DNA of 64,000 nucleotides from Neoroseomonas soli. GTDB lineage: Bacteria > Pseudomonadota > Alphaproteobacteria > Acetobacterales > Acetobacteraceae. A model generated the notes under the pieces. The model saw only the letters and a list, made by a program, of their open reading frames with translations. It was not told the origin of the DNA and ran no database searches. Where the stretch lies: positions 118,046 to 182,045 of the forward strand of contig NZ_JAAEDM010000001.1 of assembly GCF_018129065.1 (NCBI RefSeq), in the 5' to 3' direction. Positions 1 to 9,894 of the stretch are shown here, in pieces; position 1 is the stretch's first letter, and each line of letters begins with the position of its first letter. The translations under genes were made by a program, and so were the position numbers.

Positions 1-1516
1 CGCCCTGCACCAGCAGCGCGTCCACCTCGGGGTTGGCATACTGGATGTTGTTGTTGCCGCGCCCGCCCTTGGCCGGGATGCCGCCGCTGTGGAAGCGCGG
101 CGTCACGTCCGGGTCGCTGCCGAGCATGAAGTTCACCCCGACCATCACGGAATTGAAGCGCGACTGCTGCCAGAACTCGCCCCAGATGACGGCCGCGGGC
201 ATGTTGTTGATGCGCATCGCCGCGCCGATCGTGCGCCAGTCCTGCATCAGAAGCTGCTGCGCCTGTTCGCGCACCGGGTTGCCGGTGGTGGTCGAGTTCG
301 CGAATTCCAGCCGCACGCCGTTCTTGGCGCGGATGCCGTCCGACCCGCGCTGCCATCCCGCCGCGTCGAGCAGCGCGTTGGCCGCCGCCGGGTCGTGCCG
401 ATGCGCCGGGAGGTCGGGGTTGAACGCCCAGGACTCGCGCGGGATGAAGGATTCCGTCGGCGTCGGCAGGCCGTAGTAGATCGCGTCGATGATGGCGCGC
501 TTGTTCATCCCCATGTAGAGCGCCTGCCGCACCTGCTTGTCGGCGAGCGGGCCGAACTCCAGGTTCGGCGAGATGCTCTCGACCGAGGCGGTCGGCGACA
601 GGTGGATGGTGCGTCCGCGCAGCGTCCTCGCCTCGCGCACGAAGGGCGGGCTGATGCCTTGGATGCCGGTGTAGTCCACCTGGCCCGTGCGGAACTGCGT
701 GTAGAGCACGGTCAGGTCCGGGATGTACTTGAACACCACGCGCTCGAGGAACGGACCGCGCCCGTGATAGGAGGTGTGCGCCGTCAGCGTGATGTTGTCG
801 CCCGGCGTGCGCGAGCCCCAGCGGAACGGGCCGGTGCCGACCGGCGCGGTGTTGAACGGCGCGGTGTTCGGGTCGCTCGCCGCACCGAGCACATGCTTCG
901 GCACGATGAAGGTCAGCGACAGGATGGACAGGTAGGGGGCGTAGGCCCGTTCCATCCTCCAGGTGATCTCGTCCGGTGCAGTGACGGTGATGTCCTGAAG
1001 CAGGTTGTGGCCGACGCGCGTGCGCGCCCGGAAGGACGTGTTGTTGATGAGGTCGAACGTGTACTTCACGTCCTCGGCGGTGAAGGGCGTTCCGTCATGC
1101 CACTTCACGCCCGGGCGCAGGCGCACCTTCCAGGTCAGGCCATCGGCCGAGATGCCGCCATTGGCGACCGTCGGGATCTCGCGCGCCAGGTCCGGGACGA
1201 ATTTGCCGTCCGGATCGATGAACCACAGCGGGCTGAACAGGTTCCACCAGACGCCCTGGTCCACCTCGATGGCCGGCATCAGCGGGTTGAAGACCGTCGG
1301 TTCCTGGGAGAGGCCGACGATGACCTGGCCGCGCGGCCGGTCCGGTGCGGGCGGCGTGCGCTGCGGCTGCTGCGCCGAGGTCCCGCGCGGCAGCGCCGCA
1401 GCGAGGCCCGCGGCTCCGGTCGCGAGGAGGGTCCGGCGCCGCGACAGGCTGCCGGTGCCCTCCGTGGGCGATGCGCTGAAGGCTTCCTCGCCGATCCTGC
1501 CCGGTGCTTTGGTCAC
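1..1516 (-). CDS. ABC transporter substrate-binding protein, family 5 (peptide/opine type), 3' end outside the window
   Basis: A periplasmic binding protein of the oligopeptide/dipeptide/nickel class (SBP family 5), which delivers small peptides, opines or similar amines to an ABC permease. The first 505 codons are visible and the stop lies beyond the window edge. The GTG start at 1516 is chosen because GGGGAGGA lies a few bases upstream and it is followed by an export signal: SRRRTLLATG at about residues 25-34, a hydrophobic stretch and a likely cut after TSA. The body shows the usual family pattern, with PTVFNPLMP near the mature N terminus, KWHDGTPFTAEDVKYTF, and GTGPFRW in mid-protein. 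It is the last gene of the minus-strand run starting at 15182, 190 bases after the N-formylglutamate amidohydrolase gene. It is the second family-5 binding protein in this run, so one importer may be served by two receptors. The substrate cannot be read from the sequence. Confidence 0.9.
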   Translation of the reverse strand, partial: MTKAPGRIGEEAFSASPTEGTGSLSRRRTLLATGAAGLAAALPRGTSAQQPQRTPPAPDRPRGQVIVGLSQEPTVFNPLMPAIEVDQGVWWNLFSPLWFIDPDGKFVPDLAREIPTVANGGISADGLTWKVRLRPGVKWHDGTPFTAEDVKYTFDLINNTSFRARTRVGHNLLQDITVTAPDEITWRMERAYAPYLSILSLTFIVPKHVLGAASDPNTAPFNTAPVGTGPFRWGSRTPGDNITLTAHTSYHGRGPFLERVVFKYIPDLTVLYTQFRTGQVDYTGIQGISPPFVREARTLRGRTIHLSPTASVESISPNLEFGPLADKQVRQALYMGMNKRAIIDAIYYGLPTPTESFIPRESWAFNPDLPAHRHDPAAANALLDAAGWQRGSDGIRAKNGVRLEFANSTTTGNPVREQAQQLLMQDWRTIGAAMRINNMPAAVIWGEFWQQSRFNSVMVGVNFMLGSDPDVTPRFHSGGIPAKGGRGNNNIQYANPEVDALLVQG

Positions 1517-1706
1517 CTTCGCGTCCTCCCCTGCTGCCGGCGCTTGTGCCGGGCTTGTTGATGTTAGGCGCGCGACCGGCGCCGGCAAGCTGAATCGATC
1601 CCGGTGCGCGCCCTTCTTCGACCGTTCCTGCACGGCGCTGCATGCCCGCTGCGCAGGTCACGCAGCGCGAGCCTGCCGGAAAGGCAGACCCGCGTCCGCT
1701 GCGTCG

Positions 1707-2582
1707 CTACGCCGCAGACCGCGAGCATGCGTAAGCCGCAAGCTGTCGCGCGAGTTCCGTGAGATGCGCGCGCACCGTCTCGAGTTCCGGCCGACGGGTG
1801 CGCGCGGCCTCATCCATGTAGAGGCTGCGGTTCATCTCGATCTGCAGGCTGTGGATGCCGTTCTGCGGATTGCCGTGCTTGCGCACGCATTCGGCGCCGA
1901 TGAAGTGCTTGTTGTTCGTCACGTTGTACCCGAATCCGCGCAGCACGGATCCGACCAGGTCCACGACCTCCGCGCCGCAGGTCGTGCCGTTGCGGTCGCC
2001 GAGGTCGAAGTCCGACCTGCGCTGCCCCGCATCCGCCTGCCCGGCCGCCGCGATCGCCGGCATGCTGTGGCAGCTCATGTGCAGCGCGATGCCGTGGCGC
2101 TCCCGCTGCGCGTTCAGCAGCCGCGCCAGTTCGTTGTGGTACGGCCAGTAGTAGTCGTCGAGGCGCGCGCGCACCTCCGCCACGGGCAGCTTGCCCGAAT
2201 AGAGGCGCGTCGTGCCGGCGCAGACCATCGGGATCAGGCCGATGCCCATCTTTGTCTTCGCGCCCGGCTGCAGCGCCGCCGGCCATTCGCCCTCGATCGC
2301 CTCGGGATCGATGTCGAGTTCGTGCCGGTTGGCGTCGATGAAGACATTGGGGAAGCAGGCATAGAGCCAGGTCGCGCCGGCGTCCGGGACATTCCCGTAG
2401 ACCTCCTCGACATACATCGAGATCGACCGCTGCACGTCGGCCATCGGCGCGGTGGCGCGGAAGGCGCGGGGATACTCCGCACCGCTGCGCGGAATGTCGA
2501 AGACCACCGGCGCGGCATCGGCGACGGGGTCGCGCCTCAGAAAGACCCCGGGTCGGACATGCATCAGCATCGTGTTCTCCAT
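1707..2582 (-). CDS. N-formylglutamate amidohydrolase family protein
   Basis: 291 residues, the usual size for this zinc amidohydrolase family (PF05013). The type enzyme hydrolyses N-formyl-L-glutamate to formate and glutamate at the end of one histidine degradation route. Recognisable stretches are VVFDIPRSGAEYP near residue 27, FIDANRHELDID near residue 80, HMSCHSMP in mid-protein and LQIEMNRSLYMDE near the C terminus. No hut genes are nearby. It sits 26 bases downstream of the DAO-type flavoprotein gene and inside a run with hydantoinase and amine dehydrogenase genes, so the real substrate may be another N-formyl, N-carbamoyl or N-acyl amino acid. That substrate assignment is inference from context; the family assignment is firm. 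Confidence 0.85.
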   Translation of the reverse strand: MENTMLMHVRPGVFLRRDPVADAAPVVFDIPRSGAEYPRAFRATAPMADVQRSISMYVEEVYGNVPDAGATWLYACFPNVFIDANRHELDIDPEAIEGEWPAALQPGAKTKMGIGLIPMVCAGTTRLYSGKLPVAEVRARLDDYYWPYHNELARLLNAQRERHGIALHMSCHSMPAIAAAGQADAGQRRSDFDLGDRNGTTCGAEVVDLVGSVLRGFGYNVTNNKHFIGAECVRKHGNPQNGIHSLQIEMNRSLYMDEAARTRRPELETVRAHLTELARQLAAYACSRSAA

Positions 2583-2607
2583 GCGTCGTTCGCGCGGGGG
2601 CTGACCC

Positions 2608-3726
2608 TCACGCGGCAGGTGCCTTGAACCGGTCCACGCGAAAGGCCTCGAGCGGAATGTCGGTGCGCCCGTCGACCACGAGTTCCGCCATGATGGCGCC
2701 GATCGCCGGGCCGAGCTGGAAGCCGTGGCCGGAGAATCCGAAGGCGTGGAACAGGCCGGGCGTGGTGCGGCTCGGCCCGATTACCGGGATGACGTCGGGC
2801 ATCCTGCCGTCGATGCCGGTCCAGGAGCGGATGACCTGCACCCCGGCCAGGGAGGGGATGACCTCCACCGCCAGCCCCATCGTGCGGAAGGAGATTTCCG
2901 GCAGCGGCCTGGACCAGGGAACGGACGGATCGGATTCACCCCGCCCGCCGCCCATGATGACGTTCCCGCGCGGGATCTGGCGCAGGTAGAGATTGCCGCC
3001 CACGACGCCGAGGTTGGGCTCGATGAAGTAGGGCACCGGCTCGGTGACGAGCATGTTCGGGCTCAGCGCCTCGATCGGCACCGGTTCGCCGAAAGCCTCC
3101 GCGACCCGGCCGCCCCAGAAGCCCGCCATGTTCAGCAGGGCAGGGGCGGTGAATGCCTCCCCGGCCGCGGTGCGCAGGTGGAAGCGCGCGCCGTCATGCG
3201 CGTGGGCGACGACCTCGTGATGCTCGCGGATGTCCGCGCCGGCGGCACGCGCGGCATTGGCCAGCGCGGGCGCGAGCAGGCGCGGGTTGGCCGCGCCGTC
3301 CTCCGGTGCGAAGGATCCCGCCACCACCTGCGGCCCGAGCCATGGGTATTCCCGGTGGATCGCGTTGCGCCCGACCATGCGCAGCGGCAGGTCATGCTGC
3401 TTCGCGACATCGAGATAGGCGATGAGGTCCGCCTCCTCCGCCTCGTTGCGCGCGAGCTTCAGGTGGCCGGTGATGCTGAATTCCGCATCGGTGCCGACAA
3501 GGTCCTTCAGCCGCCCCCAGAGTTCGCGCGAGCGCCTCGCGATCGGCAGTTCCGCCGGGTGCCGCCCTTGCTGCCGCACGCCGCCGTAGTTCACGCCCGA
3601 GGCCTGGCCGCCGACCAGGCCGCGTTCCAGCAGCACGACACGCAGGCCCCGCTGCGCCAGGTGCAGCGCGGCCGAGCAGCCCGCCCCGCCGCCGCCCTGG
3701 ATCAGCACGTCGCAGGCGATGGTCAT
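2608..3726 (-). CDS. FAD-dependent oxidoreductase, DAO family (catalytic subunit of a heteromeric amine/imino-acid dehydrogenase)
   Basis: 372 residues with a glycine-rich FAD motif at residues 9-16 (IQGGGGAGC), the GGQASGVNYGGVR flavin-loop region near residue 40, and a C-terminal GFSGHGFQLGPAIG signature typical of sarcosine oxidase beta/glycine oxidase-type DAO proteins. Such proteins oxidise a secondary amine or imino acid carbon-nitrogen bond. The ATG at 3726 overlaps the stop of the preceding gene by 4 bases (ATGA), indicating translational coupling. With the two genes upstream it forms the same trio seen in opine oxidase, hydrogen cyanide synthase and D-hydroxyproline dehydrogenase: a small 2Fe-2S protein, an FAD protein with a BFD cluster, and a DAO protein. 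The exact substrate is not visible in the sequence. Confidence 0.88.
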   Translation of the reverse strand: MTIACDVLIQGGGGAGCSAALHLAQRGLRVVLLERGLVGGQASGVNYGGVRQQGRHPAELPIARRSRELWGRLKDLVGTDAEFSITGHLKLARNEAEEADLIAYLDVAKQHDLPLRMVGRNAIHREYPWLGPQVVAGSFAPEDGAANPRLLAPALANAARAAGADIREHHEVVAHAHDGARFHLRTAAGEAFTAPALLNMAGFWGGRVAEAFGEPVPIEALSPNMLVTEPVPYFIEPNLGVVGGNLYLRQIPRGNVIMGGGRGESDPSVPWSRPLPEISFRTMGLAVEVIPSLAGVQVIRSWTGIDGRMPDVIPVIGPSRTTPGLFHAFGFSGHGFQLGPAIGAIMAELVVDGRTDIPLEAFRVDRFKAPAA

Positions 3727-5105
3727 GGCGCGTCTCCCGCGGCGGGGATCGGGATCGGCTTCACCGGTGGCTGTCCGCGCAGCCGGCCGATCGCCGTCAC
3801 GTCGCAGCCGAGTTCCGCCGCCAGCACTTCCGCCGCGGCGACGCCGCAGACACGGCCCTGGCAGCGGCCCATGCCGACGCGGGTGAAGGCCTTGGCGCGG
3901 TTCATCTCTGGCGCCGGGCCGGTCGCGGCCTCGGCGCGCGCGGCGGCGCGCAGCTCGCCGGTGCGCAGGCCCTCGCAACGGCACAGGATCGTGTCGTCGG
4001 CGATGCCCCTCGCCAAGTGTGACGGGAACGGAAAGGCACGCTCGAGCGCCGCGCGGAAGCGCGCCTGCGCGGCGAGCTTCCGGTCCAGCGGGACGGTTTC
4101 GATCGGATCGACGCGATGCCCGGCATCCTCGAGCAGCGCGAGCGCGGCGCGGGCGCCGGCGATCTCGGCCACCTCCGCCCCGCCGATCCCGGCGCCGTCA
4201 CCGGCGAGGTAGATGCCCCGGACCGGTGTCCGGCCGGCGGCGTCGCGCTCGGGCACCCAGTTCGCCTGCAACGGGTCGTGGCGGAACGGCACGCGCGCGA
4301 GGTCGGCGAGTTGCGCTTCCGGTTTCAGCCCCCAGCCCATGCCGGCCGCGTCGCAGGCCACGCGGTGCTCGCGGCCGGAGGCATCGCGCCATGCGACGCC
4401 CGTCACGCCGCCGGCATCGCCCTCGATGGCCAGCGGTGCGATGCCCTCCGCGATACGGATGCCGCGCCGCCGCAGCCAGGCGATGTAATAGAGCCCCTTG
4501 ACGAAGGTTGCGCCGCCGCGCAGCAGACCAGGCGTCGCGCGGGCCTTGGTGGCGAAGGGAGTGGTGTCGAGCACCGCCGCCACCTCCGCCCCCGCCTTGG
4601 CATACTGGTATGCCACAAGCCACAGCAGCGGCCCGGTGCCGAGGAACACCACGCGCCCCCCGATGCCGCAGCCCTGAGTCTTGAGCGCGATCTGCGCAGC
4701 GCCCAGCGTCGTCACGCCGGGCCGCGTCCAGCCCGGCACGGGAATCACGCGGTCCATCGCGCCGGTGCAGAGGATGGCGGCGTCGTAATCCACCCCGGCC
4801 TGCCGCCCGCGATGCAGCGTGTGCAACTGCCGCGCTTCGGGTCGGATGTGCCAGACCAGCGTCTCCGGCCGCCAGTCGCTGCGCGGCTTGAGCGCGTCGA
4901 GCGCCGTGTGCAGCGCCGTCGCGCGCCGGGCCTCGAAGCCGTAGAGCGTGCGCGCGTCGCGGTTCACCCCGGGCGGCGGGCGCTGGTAGATGCGGCCGCC
5001 GCCATCCGGCGCCTCGTCGATCCACACGGGCGAAAGGCCCGCCGCCACCAGCCGTTCGACCGCGCGCACCCCGGCGGGACCGGCACCGACCACCGCGACC
5101 TTCAT
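3723..5105 (-). CDS. NAD(P)/FAD-dependent oxidoreductase with C-terminal BFD-like [2Fe-2S] domain (middle subunit of the dehydrogenase trio)
   Basis: 460 residues. The N terminus is a Rossmann FAD site (VVGAGPAGVRA, residues 5-15). A second nucleotide-binding motif is LGTGPLLWLVA in mid-protein, and GIYLAGDGAGIGGAEVAE near the end of the core closes the FAD domain. The C-terminal 90 residues carry cysteines 375, 377, 415 and 420 in a C-x-C...C-x4-C pattern (CRCE and GRCQGRVC), as in bacterioferritin-associated ferredoxin-like domains of HcnB, opine oxidase A and sarcosine oxidase alpha. It probably passes electrons from the DAO subunit through iron-sulfur clusters to a carrier. It overlaps both neighbours by 4 bases, so the three proteins are expected in fixed ratio. 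The start at 5105 is set by the overlap and by MKVAVVGAG at the proper N terminus. Confidence 0.87.
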   Translation of the reverse strand: MKVAVVGAGPAGVRAVERLVAAGLSPVWIDEAPDGGGRIYQRPPPGVNRDARTLYGFEARRATALHTALDALKPRSDWRPETLVWHIRPEARQLHTLHRGRQAGVDYDAAILCTGAMDRVIPVPGWTRPGVTTLGAAQIALKTQGCGIGGRVVFLGTGPLLWLVAYQYAKAGAEVAAVLDTTPFATKARATPGLLRGGATFVKGLYYIAWLRRRGIRIAEGIAPLAIEGDAGGVTGVAWRDASGREHRVACDAAGMGWGLKPEAQLADLARVPFRHDPLQANWVPERDAAGRTPVRGIYLAGDGAGIGGAEVAEIAGARAALALLEDAGHRVDPIETVPLDRKLAAQARFRAALERAFPFPSHLARGIADDTILCRCEGLRTGELRAAARAEAATGPAPEMNRAKAFTRVGMGRCQGRVCGVAAAEVLAAELGCDVTAIGRLRGQPPVKPIPIPAAGDAP

Positions 5106-5377
5106 CCGCGCCGCACCTTCATGCCCTGTCCGGCGAGCGTCGCGCAGGCGCGCACCCGGCCCATGCCTTCCACCACCACCCAGCAATCCTGGCAGGCGCC
5201 CATCAGGCAGAAGCCCGCGCGCGGGCCATCGCCGAACTCGCTCTCCCGCAGGTGACCCGCGCCGCCGGCCAGCAGGGCGGTCAGCAGCGTGTCGCCCTGC
5301 TGCGCCTCGATCGGCGTGCCATCCAGCGTCAGGCTGATGCGCGGGCGCGATGCATCGCGCAGGCGTGTCAGTTTCAC
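5102..5377 (-). CDS. Small (2Fe-2S)-binding protein (gamma-type subunit of the dehydrogenase trio)
   Basis: 91 residues with a GTG start that overlaps the preceding stop by 4 bases (GTGA). Cysteines 57, 62, 65 and 78 make a C-x4-C-x2-C...C set (FCLMGACQDC, then RACAT) like the N-terminal 2Fe-2S domain of sarcosine oxidase alpha (Fer2_4) and the free-standing HcnA/LhpF-type subunits. The N-terminal part (ISLTLDGTPIEAQQGDTLLTALL) is the beta-grasp start normal for this fold. It very likely binds one [2Fe-2S] cluster in the complex with the two flavoproteins encoded directly downstream. Confidence 0.88.
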   Translation of the reverse strand: MKLTRLRDASRPRISLTLDGTPIEAQQGDTLLTALLAGGAGHLRESEFGDGPRAGFCLMGACQDCWVVVEGMGRVRACATLAGQGMKVRRG

Positions 5378-6069
5378 AGCGTGTCCTCGTGCCGGCAGTT
5401 GACCAGCAGTTCCGCCACGGTGGCGTTGTTGGGCAGGCGCAGCACGGCCTCGATCAGCGCGGCGATGTCCTCGGGGCGGGACATGCTGTCGCGCGGAACC
5501 TTGGTGACGTGCGCGGTCATGCCGGTGTCGACGAAGCCGGGGCAGACGGCGGTGGCGCGGATCCCGTGGTCCCAACCCTGGCGGCGCACTTCCTGCGTCA
5601 GCGCCATCACGGCGAACTTGCTCATCGCGTAACCGAGGTTGTCGTTGCGCACGCGCTTGCCGGAGAGGGAGGCGATGTTGACCACCCGGCCTTCCTTCGC
5701 CGCCACCAGGTGCGGCCAGGCGGCGCGGATCACCCGCATCGGCCCCTTGGCGTTGACGGTCCACATGGCGTCGAAGGCGCTCTCGTCAGGGTCGAGCAGC
5801 GTGCCGCGCGGGTTGATGCCGGCGGCATTCACCAGCGCGTCGATGCGACCGTGCCGGGCGATGGTGGCGGCGACCCAGGCATCCGCGCTGTCGGTCCTGG
5901 CGGCGTCGAAGGCATGCCCGGTCAGGGCGGCATGCGCCGGCAGGCGGGACGGGTCGCGCACGCCGGCGCTCACCGTATAGCCGGCGTCCAGAAGCCGTTC
6001 CGCCACTGCGCGGCCGATCCCGCGCGTCGCACCGGAGACCATCACCACGCGCCCCTGCGGGTCCATCAT
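5374..6069 (-). CDS. SDR family NAD(P)-dependent oxidoreductase
   Basis: 231 residues of the classical short-chain dehydrogenase fold. The cofactor motif is SGATRGIG at residues 12-19, the structural NAAG is at 81-84, and the catalytic Ser134, Tyr147 and Lys151 (IAS and YAMSK) are all in place. The first of two adjacent ATG codons (6069) is taken, with AGGAG 9 bases upstream. It lies between the importer genes and the dehydrogenase trio and overlaps the 2Fe-2S subunit gene by 4 bases. It probably reduces or oxidises a carbonyl or alcohol in the same pathway; the substrate is unknown. Confidence 0.88.
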   Translation of the reverse strand: MMDPQGRVVMVSGATRGIGRAVAERLLDAGYTVSAGVRDPSRLPAHAALTGHAFDAARTDSADAWVAATIARHGRIDALVNAAGINPRGTLLDPDESAFDAMWTVNAKGPMRVIRAAWPHLVAAKEGRVVNIASLSGKRVRNDNLGYAMSKFAVMALTQEVRRQGWDHGIRATAVCPGFVDTGMTAHVTKVPRDSMSRPEDIAALIEAVLRLPNNATVAELLVNCRHEDTL

Positions 6070-6091
6070 CGGGCGTTCTCCTGAAGTCCTG

Positions 6092-7077
<986 letters not shown>

Positions 7078-7081
<4 letters not shown>

Positions 7082-8937
7082 GCCATTTCCTCCCAGCGCA
7101 GGCAGCGCGAGTGCCGGCCGGACGCGATCTCCACGAGCGCAGGCGCGGCAGTGCGGCAGGCTTCGGCCGCCATGACGCAACGCGGGGCGAAGCGGCAGCC
7201 GGTCGGCATCGCCCAGGGCTGCGGCACGGCGCCGGGGATGGCGGACAGGCGCTCGGCCTCGCCTTCCGGCATGCTCGCGATCAGCGCGGCGGTGTAGGGG
7301 TGGCGCGGCGCAGCGAAGATGTCGGTGACGGGGGCTTCCTCCACCACCTCGCCGGCGTACATCACCAGCACGCGGTCGGCGATGTCGGACACCACGGCAA
7401 GGTTGTGGGTGACAAAGACCATGCCCATTGCGCCCTCGGCGCGCCTGAGTTCGGCCAGCAGGCCAAGGATCTGCGCCTGCACCGTGACATCGAGCGCCGT
7501 GGTCGGCTCGTCCGCCAGCAGCAGGCGCGGATGGTTGGCGATGGCCGCGGCGATCATCACGCGCTGGCGCTGCCCTCCCGAGACCTCGTGCGGGTAGGCA
7601 TCCGCCGCGCGCTCCGGGTCCGGCAGGCCGACCTGGCGCAGCAGGGCGACGACGCGCGCCTTCACGCCCTGGGTGACGCCGTGGGCGCGCAGGCTTTCAC
7701 CCACCTGGGCGCCGATGCGCAGCAGCGGGTTCAGGCTGCTCGACGGGTCCTGGAAGATCATCGCGAGGTCGCGGCCACGCAGGGCGCGCATGTCGGTCTC
7801 AGGCATGCGCAGCAGGTCGCGCACCTGCCCGTCCCGGCCGGTGAACAGGATCCGCCCCGCCACCGGCTTCACGGCGGAGGGCAGGAGGCCCATCACCGCG
7901 AGGCCCGTCAGCGTCTTGCCCGAGCCGCTCTCCCCGACGATGGCCAGCGTCTCGCCCGGCGCCAGGCTGAAGCCGACGTCGCGCACCACCTGGACCTGGC
8001 CGGCGCGGGAAGGGATCTCGAGGGTCAGGCCCTCCACGGTCAGCAGGCCAGGCGCGGCGGGCAGGGCGCCCACCGGCGCCGCGGGCAGCGCCACCAGGCG
8101 CCGCAGGAACCCCGGCCGCCCTGCCGCCTTGCCGCGCGGGTCGAGCAGGTCGCGCAACCGGTCGCAGAGCAGGTTCAGCACCAGCACCGTGCCGGTGAGC
8201 GCGAGACACGGCCAGAACAGCAGCAGCGGCGCCTGTTCCATGCTTGCCCGCGCGCCGCGGATCATCAGCCCCCAGGAGGGCGAGGGCGGCACCACGCCGA
8301 GGCCGAGGAAGGACAGCCCGCTCTCCAGCACCATCGCCGACGCCACCGTGAGCGAGAACTGGACGAGCAGCGGCGGGGCGATGTTGGGCAGCAGCGTGCG
8401 GGCCAGGATACGCCGCGTGCGCGCGCCGAGTGCTTCCTGCGCCGTGACGTAATCGAGCGAGCGGGCGGAGAGCGTCTCCGCATAGGCGACGCGCGCGAAG
8501 CCCGGCGCGAAAAGGATGGCGAGCGAGAAGACGAGCGTTCCCGCACCGGGCCCCATGAGCGTGACCACCAGCAGCGCCAGCAGCAGCGGCGGGAAGCACA
8601 GCACCACTTCCGCCACGCGCACTGTCACCAGTTCGACCACGCCCCGGAAATAGCCGCCGAGGATGCCGAGGAGCGTGCCGCCCGCCGCGGCCATCGCCGC
8701 CGCCGCGAAGGCGACGGAGAGCGAGACCCGCGCCCCCCAGACGATGCGCGACAGTACGTCTCGTCCGTACTCGTCCTGCCCCAGCCAATGCGTGAAGGAC
8801 GGGCCCGTCAGCCGGTTCGCCACGTCCTGCCGGACCGGGTCGGTCAGCGGCAGCAGCGGCGCGGCGATCGCCGCCAGCACGATGATGGCGGCGAGGATCC
8901 CGGGAGCGGCCAAAGCGCGGATCGAAAGCCGCCGCAT
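7078..8937 (-). CDS. Fused ABC transporter permease and ATP-binding protein (DppC-DppD fusion)
   Basis: 619 residues in one open frame. Residues 1 to about 285 are a DppC-type permease: an N-terminal membrane segment ([18 protein letters not shown]), the [22 protein letters not shown] signature region, several further membrane spans, the EAA-loop region around [17 protein letters not shown], and a C-terminal [26 protein letters not shown] end. After a linker (about 285-300) follows a DppD-type ATPase with Walker A GESGSGKT near 335-342, signature VSGGQRQR near 450, Walker [13 protein letters not shown] and the CRFAPRC tail. These are usually two genes; here no stop or shift separates them, and the whole stretch is in one frame. 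The gene overlaps dppB by 1 base and dppF by 4 bases. Such fusions are known in some alphaproteobacterial peptide importers, so this is probably native and not an assembly error. Confidence 0.92.
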
Positions 8938-9890
8938 CAGCCGTGCCTGACCCGCGGATCGATGACGGCGTAGAGCAGATCCACCAGGAAGTTGAGCAGC
9001 ACGAAGAGCGAGGAGATGACGAGGACGATGCCCATCACCTCCGGATAGTCGCGTGCCTCCACGGAGCGGACCAGGTATCCGGAAAGGCCGGGCCAGTTGA
9101 ACACGAACTCGACCAGCACCGTGCCGCCGAGCAGCGAGCCGAGATGCAGCGCCACCACCGTGACCACGGGTGTCAGCGCATTGCGCACGACGTGGCGGCG
9201 TATGATCGCGCCTGGCGCGGCGCCGCGCGCCTGGGCGGCACGCACGTGGTCGCGTTCCAGCACTTCCAGCACCGAACTGCGCATGACGCGGAAGACCACG
9301 GCGCCGAGGCCGACCACGATGGTGCAGGCAGGCATCAACAGCAGCGCGAGGTGGCGTCCGGGATCCCGCGCGAAAGGCACGTAGCCGCCCGCCGAGACCA
9401 GCCGCAGCTCCTGCGCCAGCACCAGCACCGCAAGCGTGCCGACCACGAAGACCGGGATGGACAGGGCGAGGCCCGCACAGGCCGACAGCACCCGGTCCAG
9501 CGTGCCGCCGGCACGCAGCGCCGCCGCCACGCCGAGGGGTACGCCGACGATGAGGGAGATGACCCCCGCCGCGCCCACGAGTTCGAGCGTGCGCGGCAGG
9601 CGCAGCGCGATTTCCTCGCCGATGGGGTGTTCGTCCTGCAGCGAGAGGCCGAAATCGCCCCGCAGCAGGCCCGTCATGTAGGTCACGTACTGCGTCCAGA
9701 GCGGGAGGTTCAGGCCCAGCCTCTCCCGCAATTCTTCCACCGCGGCCGGGTCCGGGGCGATGCCGCCCTGGGACAGCAGCAACTCCGCCGGGTCGCCGGG
9801 GATGAGGTGGATCACCAGGAAGACCAGCGACGCCACCACCCAGACGAGCCCGAGCGAGACCAGCAGCCGGCGCGCGGCGAAGGCGAGCAT
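8937..9890 (-). CDS. dppB: ABC transporter permease, oligopeptide/dipeptide type (DppB)
   Basis: 317 residues with six predicted membrane spans. The first is an N-terminal span (RRLLVSLGLVWVVASLVFLV) followed by the PGDPAELLL and LGLNLPLWTQYVTYM pattern typical of DppB/OppB periplasmic loops. The cytoplasmic coupling loop reads LERDHVRAAQARGAAPGAII, the EAA-like motif, and the C terminus contains NWPGLSGYLVRSVEARDYP and DLLYAVIDPRVR. It pairs with the permease half of the fusion protein encoded immediately downstream (1-base TGATG overlap). It starts 4 bases after the stop of the binding-protein gene. Confidence 0.94.
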   Translation of the reverse strand: MLAFAARRLLVSLGLVWVVASLVFLVIHLIPGDPAELLLSQGGIAPDPAAVEELRERLGLNLPLWTQYVTYMTGLLRGDFGLSLQDEHPIGEEIALRLPRTLELVGAAGVISLIVGVPLGVAAALRAGGTLDRVLSACAGLALSIPVFVVGTLAVLVLAQELRLVSAGGYVPFARDPGRHLALLLMPACTIVVGLGAVVFRVMRSSVLEVLERDHVRAAQARGAAPGAIIRRHVVRNALTPVVTVVALHLGSLLGGTVLVEFVFNWPGLSGYLVRSVEARDYPEVMGIVLVISSLFVLLNFLVDLLYAVIDPRVRHG

Positions 9891-9894
9891 GGCG

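Noticed and set aside
89..1561. Long plus-strand open frame opposite the binding-protein gene
   Set aside because: Arginine- and histidine-rich translation with no family motif; it mirrors the minus-strand receptor, which has clear domains. High GC gives many such shadows.
7111..8973. Plus-strand frame of over 600 codons across the DppC-DppD gene
   Set aside because: Low-complexity basic translation and no ribosome site; the opposite strand encodes an unmistakable permease and ATPase.
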